Source: Gracilibacillus massiliensis (GTDB lineage Bacteria > Bacillota > Bacilli > Bacillales > Amphibacillaceae). Taken from it: 64,000 nucleotides of DNA. A model generated the notes under the pieces. That model was not told where the DNA came from. It saw nothing but the letters and a program-made list of their open reading frames with translations, and made no database searches. Below are positions 18,024 through 27,265 of the stretch, piece by piece; position 1 is the stretch's first letter; each line of letters begins with the position of its first letter. The stretch covers positions 372,001 to 436,000 of the forward strand of contig NZ_CZRP01000013.1 in assembly GCF_001458115.1 (NCBI RefSeq), in the 5' to 3' direction. The position numbers and the translations under genes were made by a program.

Positions 18024-18040
18024 TTTTATCGGAATTGATA
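18024..18040 (-). promoter_or_regulatory. Possible CymR-type operator upstream of yrrT
   Basis: TTTTATCGGAATTGATA on the plus strand lies just downstream of the predicted -10 box. It resembles the (T)TGGAATT core of CymR sites that control yrrT-mccAB in B. subtilis. The match is from memory and partial. Confidence 0.35.
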
Positions 18041-18042
18041 CT

Positions 18043-18071
18043 AATATAGCACAAAATACGGACTCTTGCAA
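18043..18071 (-). promoter_or_regulatory. Sigma-A promoter of the yrrT-luxS-mccAB operon
   Basis: On the minus strand, TTGCAA (18066-18071), a 17-bp spacer and TATATT (18043-18048), 63 bp before the yrrT ATG. Confidence 0.65.
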
Positions 18072-18186
18072 TAAAGTGAGACCTCATCAATATCGATATT
18101 GCGGACGATTATACCTCAAAATTAAAACACAATTGATGCAATATGTGTTATTGCGCAATATATGGATACTACTCAATAAATGATGT

Positions 18187-18658
18187 AGCCATTTTGACAG
18201 TAAATTTGTGCGTAACAATCGCTACGGCTTGTTCGCTTCCCTTTCCATGGGGTTTTTCCTTCAGCTAACTTTTCCAAGCAAAAACCGCATGGAAAAGTGG
18301 ATCTTCAGGAAAAACGAGTCCCATAGGAGTGGAAGCGAACGCCTGCGCTAATTAAAGTTCTACAATAGATGCAAGAGTTTAAATAAAGACTACTATCTCA
18401 TAATGTAAACGAAATACTTATAGAAAGTTCAAAATGATAGCTGTGACAACAGTTGTAAAATCCATTTAGAGCGAAGGCGGCCGCTTTCACTCCTGCGGGA
18501 TGTTTTTACCCTAAGATCCACTTTTAAAGTGAACTTTGCTTAAAAAGTTAGCTTAGGGTAAAAACCCGCGGAAAGGAAAGCGGGCAAGCCGCAGCGGTTG
18601 CAAAGCACATATAAAATCTCATAATTACCTCTTCAGCTATGTCGCAGTTTCTTCCTAA
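18187..18658. repeat. R1: paired-hairpin inverted-repeat element
   Basis: Non-coding element of about 470 bp. The left hairpin arm (about 18218-18352) has outer stem GTTCGCTTCC / GGAAGCGAAC and inner stem ACTTTTCC / GGAAAAGT. An AT-rich spacer follows, then a right arm in opposite orientation (about 18470-18598), with CCGCTTTC / GAAAGCGG and a GCTTAAAAAGT-type tip. The right arm and its outer flank are almost identical to those of R4. The AATTACC outer flank also occurs at the ends of R2, R3 and R4. No gene is supported inside. Confidence 0.8.
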
Positions 18659-18670
18659 TACGCATAAAAA

Positions 18671-20547
18671 GGGGCTGTCGCAAAATGCAGAGTATGCATT
18701 AGACGACAGCTCTTTTTTCCATTGGATTGTGTATTTAAGGTCGATCCTTTTTATTTCGGTTGGGTTGTTTGGTAATAATAGGATAATAGAACGGTTTTTG
18801 ACACACTTAAATAAGCCTCCACTTTTTCAAAAATTTTTAAGCTGTCTTTAATGGATGGTAATAGAGACGGATACGGTTCGATTGAATTTTTGTATGTATT
18901 TTATTGAGATTATAACCAAATGCCAGAATCATTAACTCATTTCGCACATTGTTTATTCCTCTTGAATGAAACTTTTTCAAATGATAATCTTCCTTTATGA
19001 CACCAAAAGTTCCTTCTACTTGTATGGAACGATTCATGCGATAGAGCGTGCCTGTTTCTGTTTGAATATTTTCTTGCGCTGTTTCTCGGAACGCAAGAAA
19101 TTGCTTTGCTACGTGTAGTTGTCGATTACCTTTCGCTTTTGTACATTTCTCCTTAAGTGGACAACCTGTGCAGTCTTCACATTCGTAGACGGTTACCAAA
19201 GATTGGTAGCCTGTCTGCGAGGTTCGTGTATAGTTTCGAATCGCATGTAACTGCTTGTCATTTGCGCACGTGTACGTATCGGTGCTTTTGTCGTAAGCCA
19301 TATTTTCTCGGTGTTTGATTTCCTTTTGGAACGAAGCTTTTTTCTTTCGTTCATGATTTTGTGGCTTGATATAGGCCGTCTGCTCCTGCTTCTCTAAATA
19401 CACATAATTTTCTTCGCTTTCGTATCCGGAATCCGCGACGATATGGCGATAGGTGAAAGGGAGATGTTCCTTTAGATAGCGAAGTAGCGGAATCAATGTC
19501 GTCGTGTCGTTACGATCTGAAAAAGCATCGATCCCCACGATGAATTCTGCATCCACGGCAGCTTGGACATTGTAAGCTGGTTTGAGTTGTCCGTTTCTCA
19601 TATGATCGTCTTTCATTCGCATAAACGTGGCATCATGGTCTGTTTTGGAATAACTGTTCCGTTTTTCTCCCATAATCTGCTGGGAAACGTCATATTGCTT
19701 TTTGCGTTGAAGCATGTCCTTTACTTGTTCATGGTATCGTTGAGGGACGGTTTTTCTTTTCCCTTTACCATAAACAAACACGATTTGTTCTTCTTCCTGT
19801 CGTTCTTCTAGGAAGGCAAGAACCTTTTTTAAATCCTTATGAAATGTCTCATAAGAAGTGTGGAACATTTTACAGTAAGTTGTATTGATCTGTTCTAGGA
19901 GTGTTTGCCATTTCACGTACATGTTCGTTTCATATTTGGTGATGGCCTTTTTCCATACAAAGGAATACCGATTAGCATAGGCTTCGATTTTGGTACCATC
20001 AATATAGACGGTTTCTCCGGTAATCACTTCTTGTTGGTAGAGCCACTCGATTTGTTGGAAAAAGAGCTTTGCCATCACGTCATCTGTTAGGTATTTTTTC
20101 TTGAATCGACTGATGGTCGCATGGTCAGGAGCGGGATACCCTTGGAGAAGCCAATGAAAATGAATGTCCCGACGACACGCCTTTTCAATGGCGCGTGAAG
20201 ACGTGATTTTTTGGGAAGCCGCGTACGTAATGATCTTAAATAAAATGACTGGATCGACTACCGGTTTTCTCCCTTTTGGAGAGTATGCCTGTAGTAATTC
20301 TCTGTAATCCATCCTTTCACATAAGAGGCAATGGAGTCGGACCGAATCATCTAATGGAATCATTACTTCCAGATCCATCGGCAGATATAGTTGATAATTT
20401 GTCGATGGTTGCGTATACTGAGTTTGTGTTATTAGTTTATTGGTCATAAGTTAATAATACACGAAAGCAGGCCCTTTGTGGTCTGCTTTTTTTGTCTTCA
20501 CAAAAAAACTGTTGCACAATCTAAATTCTTGATTGTGCAACAGCCCC
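18671..20547. mobile_element. IS1182-family insertion sequence, apparently intact
   Basis: About 1.88 kb, bounded by inverted ends GGGGCTGTCGCAAAAT on the left and, read inward from the right, GGGGCTGTTGCACAAT. The symmetry continues outward as ATAAAAA / TTTTTAT, consistent with insertion at a terminator-like palindrome or with longer terminal repeats. I see no convincing direct target duplication. It contains a single full-length transposase gene. The left end lies about 10 bp from the end of repeat R1. Confidence 0.8.
18837..20447 (-). CDS. IS1182-family DDE transposase
   Basis: Transposase of 536 residues with no internal stop. The N-terminal part contains the family-typical LDDSVRLHCLLCERMDYREL and GRKPVVDPVILFKI helices, followed by RRDIHFHWLLQG. 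DDE candidates are Asp in VYIDGTKIEAYANRY, Asp in VADSGYESEENY, and Glu in SIQVEGTFGVIKED. A Cys-rich insert, CEDCTGCPLKEKC, may bind zinc and is usual in IS1182 relatives. The gene fills most of the element, so the IS could still be mobile. Confidence 0.93.
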   Translation of the reverse strand: MTNKLITQTQYTQPSTNYQLYLPMDLEVMIPLDDSVRLHCLLCERMDYRELLQAYSPKGRKPVVDPVILFKIITYAASQKITSSRAIEKACRRDIHFHWLLQGYPAPDHATISRFKKKYLTDDVMAKLFFQQIEWLYQQEVITGETVYIDGTKIEAYANRYSFVWKKAITKYETNMYVKWQTLLEQINTTYCKMFHTSYETFHKDLKKVLAFLEERQEEEQIVFVYGKGKRKTVPQRYHEQVKDMLQRKKQYDVSQQIMGEKRNSYSKTDHDATFMRMKDDHMRNGQLKPAYNVQAAVDAEFIVGIDAFSDRNDTTTLIPLLRYLKEHLPFTYRHIVADSGYESEENYVYLEKQEQTAYIKPQNHERKKKASFQKEIKHRENMAYDKSTDTYTCANDKQLHAIRNYTRTSQTGYQSLVTVYECEDCTGCPLKEKCTKAKGNRQLHVAKQFLAFRETAQENIQTETGTLYRMNRSIQVEGTFGVIKEDYHLKKFHSRGINNVRNELMILAFGYNLNKIHTKIQSNRIRLYYHPLKTA

Positions 20548-20586
20548 TTTTTATTTATTGCAATTTTTATGCAAGTCACTTTTCAT

Positions 20587-21225
20587 TTATCTTAATGATT
20601 CATTATCTTCATCTGGAAAAACTCTTTCGATCATGTTGCCAATTCGTCGGAAGAACCCTTCTACTGGTTGACCATTATCAACATCATTTGTGTATTGATC
20701 AGCTAAATCAAAAAAATCTGGATTCGTCGAAATATAAACATTATCAATATCATTATTGACAGATTTCACAGCTTTTGTAATCTTGTCCTTTGTTGCTTGG
20801 CCTAGTTCGCTATTATTCTTACTTGAATTATCTGTACGTTTGTCCCAAGAAGCAGCAACATATGCATTATTATCAGTGGTTAGGACATACGCGCGATCGA
20901 TTTCTTCAACATCCGTTTTTATTTTGTCAGCAGCCTTGTCCGCCACCTCGTAATTATTGCCTTCACGTCTTGAATTTGCCATGTTATCAGCATCACGATT
21001 TGTTTTACCATCAAACATAAATTGATTATTTTCATTTCCTTGTCCACGCTCTGTATTATTTGCACGATCTGTCATGGGCTCGTTTGATGTTTGGTTATAG
21101 CCTATCGGTTGTGTGTTATTTCCGTTATATTCACCATCTTGTTGGCCATACTCATTACCCCCGCATCCTACTAGTGTCAATGACGCTGCAAACGTTAGTG
21201 CTAGAGCTGGTTTAGATAATTTCAT
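20587..21225 (-). CDS. yhcN: YhcN/YlaJ-family sporulation lipoprotein
   Basis: Lipoprotein of 212 residues starting at the ATG at 21225, which follows GGGAGG. The signal peptide ends in the lipobox LTLVGC, so Cys21 would be lipidated. A Gly/Asn/Gln-rich linker (about 21-85) follows. The conserved YhcN/YlaJ domain (about 88-200) has ADKIKTDVEEIDRAYVLTTDNNAYVA and KITKAVKSVNNDIDNVYISTNPDF. B. subtilis YhcN is a forespore-expressed inner-membrane lipoprotein linked to germination and outgrowth. Its 3' end lies 40 bp from the insertion sequence. Confidence 0.88.
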   Translation of the reverse strand: MKLSKPALALTFAASLTLVGCGGNEYGQQDGEYNGNNTQPIGYNQTSNEPMTDRANNTERGQGNENNQFMFDGKTNRDADNMANSRREGNNYEVADKAADKIKTDVEEIDRAYVLTTDNNAYVAASWDKRTDNSSKNNSELGQATKDKITKAVKSVNNDIDNVYISTNPDFFDLADQYTNDVDNGQPVEGFFRRIGNMIERVFPDEDNESLR

Positions 21226-21470
21226 CTGATTACCTCCCTTTTTTAGAATCAACATTAGTATGGGAGGAATCAATATTACTTATCCGAAATAATATATGGT
21301 AAGAAGTCCAAAAGAACCTCTGATTTAATTGTTTTTTATCACAAATAATAAAGGTGACTTCAATCATTGGATCTTTTAAACACCTATTGATTGATGACGA
21401 AATTCATCACTGTTTCAAATCCCCAACTGAAAATCTAAAAAGTAAATTTTAAAAAAAGGGGGATTTATCA

Positions 21471-21698
21471 TTGTACAATATTGATTATGATAAAGCTTTG
21501 TACTATACACTTTGGGGACAATGGGATGATCTGCTTGTTTTAATGGTACGAACCAACGATGATTTACTTTCAAAAAAAATCGAACAGTTTTTACATGCTT
21601 ATCATTATCCCATTTCAAATGAGTATTTAATAAATAAACACGAACAACTCATGTACTATATAGATCATGCTTTGATCAGTAGTCACATCGAAGTATAA
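21471..21698 (+). CDS. YhdB-like small protein
   Basis: Acidic, Tyr/Leu-rich protein of 75 residues with no membrane segment, beginning YNIDYDKALYYTLWGQWDDLL. The start is TTG at 21471, about 8 nt after AAAAAAGGGGG, which is a strong site. I recognise similarity to the B. subtilis YhdB family (DYDxALYY...WDxLLxLMxRTxDxLxSKxIExFLHAYH), whose role is unknown. Neighbouring yhcN and yhcX belong to the same chromosomal region in B. subtilis, which supports a real, conserved gene. Confidence 0.7.
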   Translation: MYNIDYDKALYYTLWGQWDDLLVLMVRTNDDLLSKKIEQFLHAYHYPISNEYLINKHEQLMYYIDHALISSHIEV

Positions 21699-21766
21699 AA
21701 CCTGCAAAACTTATCATAGTGCTAGCTTCCGTTCTTTCTCGTCACCGTTTTGATTAAAGGGTGACA

Positions 21767-23314
21767 TTACGGGCGGTTAGCACCGTGATAATTCACTTCA
21801 AACAGGTCTCTTCTTCTATCACGTAATTGACGAACTGTTCCTGACTTACGTTGTCTTCTTAAGATCTCTAAATCGACATCTCCAACTACCACGGTTTCGA
21901 TGTTAGGGTTACATTCACCGACTATACCATCACGAGCAAATTCAAAATCTGATGGCGTAAAGATTCCTGACTGTGCATACTGTATATCCATATTTTCTAC
22001 CTGTGTTAAATTACCTACAGTTCCAGCAATCACCGTATATACTTGGTTTTCAACAGCACGTGCTTGCGCACAATAACGGACTCGAAGATAGCCTTGACGA
22101 TCGTCTGTACAAAATGGAACAAAGATAATATTTGCACCTTGATCTACTGCGTAACGTGATAATTCGGGAAACTGAATGTCATAACAGATCTGAATAGCTA
22201 TCTTGCCACAATCTGTATCAAAAACACCAATTTGATCCCCTGGTTGAATGCCCCACCATTTACGTTCGTTTGGCGTTACATGTATTTTATACTGCTTTTC
22301 TATCGTTCCATCACGTCTAAATAAATAAGCAATATTATAGACGTGATCATTTTCTTCAACAAAATGTGAACCACCTACAATATTGACGTTATACTTCACT
22401 GCTAAGTCTGTGAACAATGCAATATAATCCTCGGTATATTCCGCTAACTTTCTAATCGCTTTAGATGGCACTTTTTCATCTAGAAAGGACATTAATTGTG
22501 CCGTGAAAATTTCTGGAAAGACCGCAAAGTCTGAACCGAAATCATAAGCAACGTCCACATAATACTCCACTTGCTTTGCAAATTCTTCAAATGAATCTAT
22601 CCGTTTCATCATATATTGAATCACCGTAATTCGAACCGGAAAAGCTGTTTTAAAGTGACGTTTTGTTTGTGGTTGATAATCAATGTTATTCCATTCCATT
22701 AACGTTGCATACTGTGCGGACGCATAATCATCTGGTAAGTACTTAGGATTAATACGCATCACCGAAAAACCATTCATAATTTGAAAAGTTAAGACAGGGT
22801 CATATATATTTTGATTGGTTACTTCTTCTACATACTCCCTTGGTGTTAATTCTTTTTGATGTTTATGATAATTGGGGATTCTACCACCAATAATAATGCT
22901 CTTTAAATTCATTCGACGTGCTAAATCTTTTCGTGCTTCATAAAGGCGCTTTCCAATCTTCATTCCTTGAAAGGATGGATCGACCATCACTTCAATTCCA
23001 TATAAATTATATCCATCAGGGTTATGGTTGGTGATATATCCTTCATCGGTGATATCATCCCATGTATGCTGATCGTCGTATTCATCAAAGTTAATAACAA
23101 GACTAGAACAACTGCCAATAATTTGGCCATCATATACGACACAAAACTGACCTTCCGGAAATATAGTAAGATGACTCTCTAAATGTTCCTTTTTCCATGG
23201 TTCCATTTTAGGGAAACATAATTTCTGTAATGCAAAAATTTGTTCAAAATCGGCACTGGTTATATTTCGTACGATGATTTTCTTTTCAAAGTTGGATAAA
23301 TCGATTTTTGACAA
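21767..23314 (-). CDS. yhcX: YhcX: GNAT acetyltransferase fused to carbon-nitrogen hydrolase
   Basis: Two-domain protein of 515 residues (513 in B. subtilis YhcX). Residues about 12-170 form a GNAT acetyltransferase, with acetyl-CoA loop VDPSFQGMKIGKRLYEARK. Residues about 225-500 form a nitrilase-superfamily hydrolase with triad candidates Glu in AVFPEIFTAQ, Lys in YKIHVTPNERKWWG, and Cys in IAIQICYDIQFPE. This family is thought to act on amides, but the substrate is unknown. The start is TTG at 23314 after AAGGG; the nearby ATG is out of frame. Transcribed alone. Confidence 0.92.
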   Translation of the reverse strand: MSKIDLSNFEKKIIVRNITSADFEQIFALQKLCFPKMEPWKKEHLESHLTIFPEGQFCVVYDGQIIGSCSSLVINFDEYDDQHTWDDITDEGYITNHNPDGYNLYGIEVMVDPSFQGMKIGKRLYEARKDLARRMNLKSIIIGGRIPNYHKHQKELTPREYVEEVTNQNIYDPVLTFQIMNGFSVMRINPKYLPDDYASAQYATLMEWNNIDYQPQTKRHFKTAFPVRITVIQYMMKRIDSFEEFAKQVEYYVDVAYDFGSDFAVFPEIFTAQLMSFLDEKVPSKAIRKLAEYTEDYIALFTDLAVKYNVNIVGGSHFVEENDHVYNIAYLFRRDGTIEKQYKIHVTPNERKWWGIQPGDQIGVFDTDCGKIAIQICYDIQFPELSRYAVDQGANIIFVPFCTDDRQGYLRVRYCAQARAVENQVYTVIAGTVGNLTQVENMDIQYAQSGIFTPSDFEFARDGIVGECNPNIETVVVGDVDLEILRRQRKSGTVRQLRDRRRDLFEVNYHGANRP

Positions 23315-23464
23315 ACTGTTTCATCCCTTCTCTATGGTCTACTAAAAATTATAACGTATTTTAAATAGACATGCCCATTTTAGGAAGAGACAGAAACAAA
23401 TTAATTTACCTTCAACCCGAAACGTGATCACTTTCAAGGAATGATGCTACACATTATCAGGATA

Positions 23465-23950
23465 CTGCGCAATAAATGGTGTGGTAATTTTGAGATAATG
23501 TATGTGCTTAAAACCGCTACGGCTTGTCCGCTTCCCTTTCCACGGGTTTTTCTCCTCAGCTAACTTTGGTAAGCAAAGATCACTTACCAAAGTGGATCTT
23601 CGGATAAAAACATCCCGTTGGAGTAGAAGCGGACGCCTACGCTACTTTGATATTTTACAACGCTAAAATCAGTAAGCTTATTGGTATTTCTATCATTTGA
23701 AGAATTTGTTATTTGGCTTAAAAATTCAAATTACTAGCAGGTACAAACATTGTAGAATTATTCAAATAGCGGAGGCCGATTGCGAAGACTCCTGCGGGAA
23801 CAGGGCGAGCTGAAGATCCATTTTTCAAAATAAAATTTATTTTATTTTGAAAAATTAGCTGAAGCCGTCCCCGCGGAAAGCGAAGCAATCGGCCGGAGCG
23901 CTATGTTAGCACACTACTGGTTTCAAAATTACCACAATAGCGCAGTTTCT
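23465..23950. repeat. R2: paired-hairpin inverted-repeat element
   Basis: Two hairpin arms face each other between inverted ends (GGTAATTTTGA near 23482 and TCAAAATTACC near 23935, with GCGCA/GCGCAGT outside). The left arm has outer stem GTCCGCTTCC / GGAAGCGGAC and tip GGTAAG / CTTACC. The right arm is a different subtype: its core is a nearly perfect AT hairpin (TTTTTCAAAATAAAA / TTTTATTTTGAAAAA) inside a GC-rich frame, CCGATTGCG ... CGAAGCAATCGG. The 745-base gap between yhcX and rsgI holds this element and no gene. Confidence 0.8.
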
Positions 23951-24059
23951 TCCAATGGTACACTAAAAAACCCGATCGATTACAAATTCGCGGAATTTAT
24001 AAGCGTTCGGATTTCTTTTTTATTGAATCTGTTTTGACACAGCTAATTAATCATTATAT

Positions 24060-25256
24060 TCAGTTTGTCTTTCCATTTCCTTTACCAGGATGATTATTTA
24101 TATGTTTATTAGAATTATGATTTCCTTTATGATCTTCTTTCGTCTTTTTATCATTTAGTTTATGTTGTTTGTTGAAATTAGGTTTTTTCTTTTTCTTTGC
24201 TTCCTTACTAACTCTTTGCCCGTGGTTATCTTTTTTTAATGTTTTCTTAGCTTGCGAACCTTGACCTTTTTTTTCTTTATTTTTTGCTTTTTCACTGACT
24301 TCTTGGCCATGTTTTTGTTTTTCCTGATTTTTTGCTGATTCTTTAACCTTCTGACCATGATTTTCCTTTACTTCTCCATTTACAGCTTTTTTTTCTTGAG
24401 AACGTTCGTTAGCTTGAACTGGAAGTACTTTTGGCTCTTTAGACGATTCAGAGGCGTCTGATTGATCTTCTTCTACAGAATGATCATCTTTCTTTTCTTC
24501 TTCCTCATCCTTATTATAGTAATTTTGAATAAGTTCTTTTTCTTCGTCATCTAATGAGGAAGAGGTGTTATTGTTTTCAGACGAGAGATTGGTTACCTCA
24601 GAATTATCCGAATTATTTATTTGTTCTGCAGTCAATTGATTCATGGAAATATGGTCTGTTTCGGCTTGTGTTCGTAACTCTTCCGCAACTTCATAAATAG
24701 CTACTTTATATCCAAGTTGTTGATAATATTCATCGATTTTTTCTTCAAATTGTTTATTCTCTGCTTGATTGTCATAGTAACTTACAGCCATTAATACTGG
24801 ACGATCTTTATTCAGACCAAGTTCATTTTGAGAAAATTCAATTAGTTCATCTGTTAAAGAAGTGATCGTATGCCCTTTTAAGTCCATATTTTTCAATAAT
24901 TGATCCGCATCTTTATTCATTGCTTCCATCTCTAATACCTGATAGTCCTCGTCAATCATTACCTTTATACTTGGGTTAATATCAATATTTACGACTGCAT
25001 AGGCTTCTTCGTCTTCTGCTATCCATATGTACATTGGACTTAATAATAGCAGACAAATCAAGATCATCGGCGCTATTTTCCACTTTGGACCACCTATAAA
25101 AAACAAAGATAGAAACCAAGACTTTTTTTTAGGCTGGTAATATGTTTCCATGCCTATTTCTTTTTCCTTTATTGGTATAGCTTTATGGAACATACCGTTT
25201 TTATCCATTACAATAGTATATCTTTTGTTATGCTCCACAATAATTCCTTTTTTCAC
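24060..25256 (-). CDS. rsgI: Anti-sigma-I factor RsgI
   Basis: Membrane anti-sigma factor of 398 residues. The N-terminal cytoplasmic RsgI domain (about 1-50) binds SigI. A membrane span follows at about 60-80, then the conserved extracytoplasmic segment AVVNIDINPSIKVMIDEDYQVLEME (about 87-112). The outer part is an acidic Ser/Asn/Glu-rich linker and then a Lys-rich tail with three copies of HGQxVxxxAK at about 300, 316 and 345. There is no carbohydrate-binding or hydrolase domain as in clostridial RsgIs. The start overlaps the sigI stop by 4 bp, so the pair is translationally coupled. Confidence 0.92.
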   Translation of the reverse strand: MKKGIIVEHNKRYTIVMDKNGMFHKAIPIKEKEIGMETYYQPKKKSWFLSLFFIGGPKWKIAPMILICLLLLSPMYIWIAEDEEAYAVVNIDINPSIKVMIDEDYQVLEMEAMNKDADQLLKNMDLKGHTITSLTDELIEFSQNELGLNKDRPVLMAVSYYDNQAENKQFEEKIDEYYQQLGYKVAIYEVAEELRTQAETDHISMNQLTAEQINNSDNSEVTNLSSENNNTSSSLDDEEKELIQNYYNKDEEEEKKDDHSVEEDQSDASESSKEPKVLPVQANERSQEKKAVNGEVKENHGQKVKESAKNQEKQKHGQEVSEKAKNKEKKGQGSQAKKTLKKDNHGQRVSKEAKKKKKPNFNKQHKLNDKKTKEDHKGNHNSNKHINNHPGKGNGKTN

Positions 25257-25996
25257 AGATCTACCCCCTCGAGGTATTCTCTTAAATATATATAATCTCC
25301 AGTAAGAATAATAAAAACAGTTAGAATATATTTACGATTTCTTTCTAACGTTTTTTTGCTTACACTAACCAGATTTAACAACCTTTTGATTGGAACACGC
25401 TTTTTGGTACAAACATATTCATACAATGATGGATCCTCTACTAATTGCTTTGCTGCGAAAACAGCAGACTCTCTAGCATCACGATGTTTAGGAGAAATTT
25501 TCGTTAATTCATTAAAGGAAATTTTGTATTCTTTTAATTGTTTTGATAATTCCAATATTTCTTGCTTGCGGTACCAGGATTCTTGCTCCAATTGAAAAAT
25601 CTTCTTTGCTTCAGAAATTTCTAATGGACTATCTTCAATTTCTTCTTCCTCACTTACATCAAGTGATGGATACATATATTGTCGTTGTTCTTTTCGAATG
25701 TAATCAATTACTTTTCGTTTTATAATAACTTGTGCAAATGCGAGAAAAGACGCACCTTTATCTTTTGAATACAGTTGGATTGCCTCATTAAAAGCAATCA
25801 TACCTACACTAAATTCATCATTATTTTTTTTAATATATCGTTTGCATACATCAGACACACATCTCGCTATGTATGGTTGATATGCCTTTATAATTTCATT
25901 TCTTAATTGCTCATCCCCCCGTTGAATATATTCAATTTGGTCTTCTAATCTATAATCTCTATCGATTAACTGGCTTTCTAACATATCCAGCACCAC
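25253..25996 (-). CDS. sigI: RNA polymerase sigma factor SigI
   Basis: Sigma-70-family factor of 247 residues (251 in B. subtilis) with the region-2 core ARCVSDVCKRY ... FSVGMIAFNEAIQLYSKDKGASFLAFAQVIIKRKVIDYIRKE. The unusual SigI C-terminal region ends KKRVPIKRLLNLVSVSKKTLERNRKYILTVFIIL. It serves heat and cell-wall stress responses in B. subtilis. The start is uncertain: GTG at 25996 or 25993, or ATG at 25984, the last preceded by GGTGG. It is cotranscribed with rsgI, its membrane inhibitor. Confidence 0.92.
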   Translation of the reverse strand: MVLDMLESQLIDRDYRLEDQIEYIQRGDEQLRNEIIKAYQPYIARCVSDVCKRYIKKNNDEFSVGMIAFNEAIQLYSKDKGASFLAFAQVIIKRKVIDYIRKEQRQYMYPSLDVSEEEEIEDSPLEISEAKKIFQLEQESWYRKQEILELSKQLKEYKISFNELTKISPKHRDARESAVFAAKQLVEDPSLYEYVCTKKRVPIKRLLNLVSVSKKTLERNRKYILTVFIILTGDYIYLREYLEGVDL

Positions 25997-26300
25997 CAGT
26001 CCTTTATATTTTTCGTATAATCTATCCGTTTTTTTGTCTGTATTTAATATATCAATTTAATTTTTTAAAATTTCAATGGTTTATTTTTGTCACTTTGTCT
26101 AGAATATAAGATGTTGAATGATCTATCTACCATAATTTGATTACAAATAATTAAATTTTATTTTCAATAAGTAGTTCATATGTCATGCAGTGATTAATTT
26201 ATATCAGTTCTCATCTATATACACCTAGTTCTAATGACTCTAAGTCACTGATTTTGACTTTTTGGTCAATTAACCTTGATATGTTTACCCATTTTTCATA
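25997..26300. other. AT-rich intergenic stretch upstream of sigI
   Basis: The 330-base gap upstream of sigI contains no open frame or repeat that I can support. It should carry the sigI promoter, but I could not identify one with confidence. Confidence 0.5.
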
Positions 26301-26332
26301 AAAAATAAACCTTTATCTTCAAAGGTTTATCT
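26301..26332 (-). terminator. Terminator of the HtrA-like gene
   Basis: Stem ATAAACCTTT / AAAGGTTTAT with a 7-nt loop and T-rich tail on the minus strand. It overlaps the stop codon of the protease gene. Confidence 0.75.
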
Positions 26333-27142
26333 AAGATCATGTAGATATTCTATTGGTACAGCTAATCCTACCCGACCGTGTTGCTCCTTTTTCTGTGTTG
26401 CAAATACAACTGCAATTACCTCTCCATCCTGATCAATCACCGGACTACCACTATTGCCTCGGTATACTGGAGCATCCAACATATAAACAGGTTGATTCCA
26501 ACTTTCCAACTCTGTCATACCAATCAAATCCCCTTGATTAGCGATGCCGTTAAAACGTAACGGATTACCAATAAAATAAACATCTTTAATTGGAGGCGAT
26601 GTACTCTCATCGGATAACGATAAATGTGGTAAGTTCTCTGCTTCCACATCTAATAATGCTAAATCTATTTCTGGATAAACCTCCACTACTTCCCCATTAA
26701 ACAAGCCTTGTTCTTTGAATGCGACGGTGATTTTTGATTGATCTTCAATAACATGATGATTGGTGATAATATAGCCATCATCCGAAATAGCAAAACCTGT
26801 CCCTTTATTATCTGCACCTTCTATGACGACTACGGCTTCCCGATAGTCCTGTACCGTTTCATTTTGCAATAATTGTGCAGATGTTTTAATAAATTCAATG
26901 GCAGGTATCGAAAAGGTTTGCGGAAGTATTGCAATAACTTGAATAAACATCGCGATCGCAATCGACCAGATCGCCCATTTCGGAAAAGGTCTTTTCTTTC
27001 TTCCTTCTTCTTCTCGCAGTTCTTTTTCTTTTAGTTTTTGTTTTTCTATTTGAACAAGTTCATACATCTCTTCAGGATCTATTTCTTCGTAAAGGTCTTC
27101 ATCTATGATATCCCACTCTTTTTTTTCTTCCGTATCTCGCAT
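26327..27142 (-). CDS. Membrane-anchored trypsin-like serine protease (HtrA/S1C, no PDZ)
   Basis: Protein of 271 residues from the ATG at 27142, which follows GAGGTG; a start at 27157 would include that site. The N-terminal cytoplasmic region is highly charged (about 1-50), followed by one membrane span (about 55-80). A chymotrypsin-fold domain carries His in GYIITNHHVIEDQ, Asp in YPEIDLALLDVE, and Ser in YRGNSGSPVIDQDG. It ends right after the protease domain, so the PDZ domain of HtrA/DegP proteins is absent. The active site would face outward. Quality control or a signalling cleavage is possible; the substrate is unknown. Confidence 0.85.
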   Translation of the reverse strand: MRDTEEKKEWDIIDEDLYEEIDPEEMYELVQIEKQKLKEKELREEEGRKKRPFPKWAIWSIAIAMFIQVIAILPQTFSIPAIEFIKTSAQLLQNETVQDYREAVVVIEGADNKGTGFAISDDGYIITNHHVIEDQSKITVAFKEQGLFNGEVVEVYPEIDLALLDVEAENLPHLSLSDESTSPPIKDVYFIGNPLRFNGIANQGDLIGMTELESWNQPVYMLDAPVYRGNSGSPVIDQDGEVIAVVFATQKKEQHGRVGLAVPIEYLHDLR

Positions 27143-27206
27143 GTCACACCTCACCATAATCGACCTATTTTGAATTCTATTATAGCATGTTTCAAAGGTA
27201 TTTTGA

Positions 27207-27235
27207 TTGAAGAAAAAGCAATATTCTTTTATATT
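27207..27235 (+). promoter_or_regulatory. Promoter of the carbonic anhydrase gene
   Basis: TTGAAG (27207-27212), a 17-bp spacer and TATATT (27230-27235), 30 bp before the ATG at 27266, whose ribosome binding site is AAAAGGAG. Confidence 0.6.
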
Positions 27236-27265
27236 AGTAATAAGACTTTAAAAGGAGTGTAAAAA

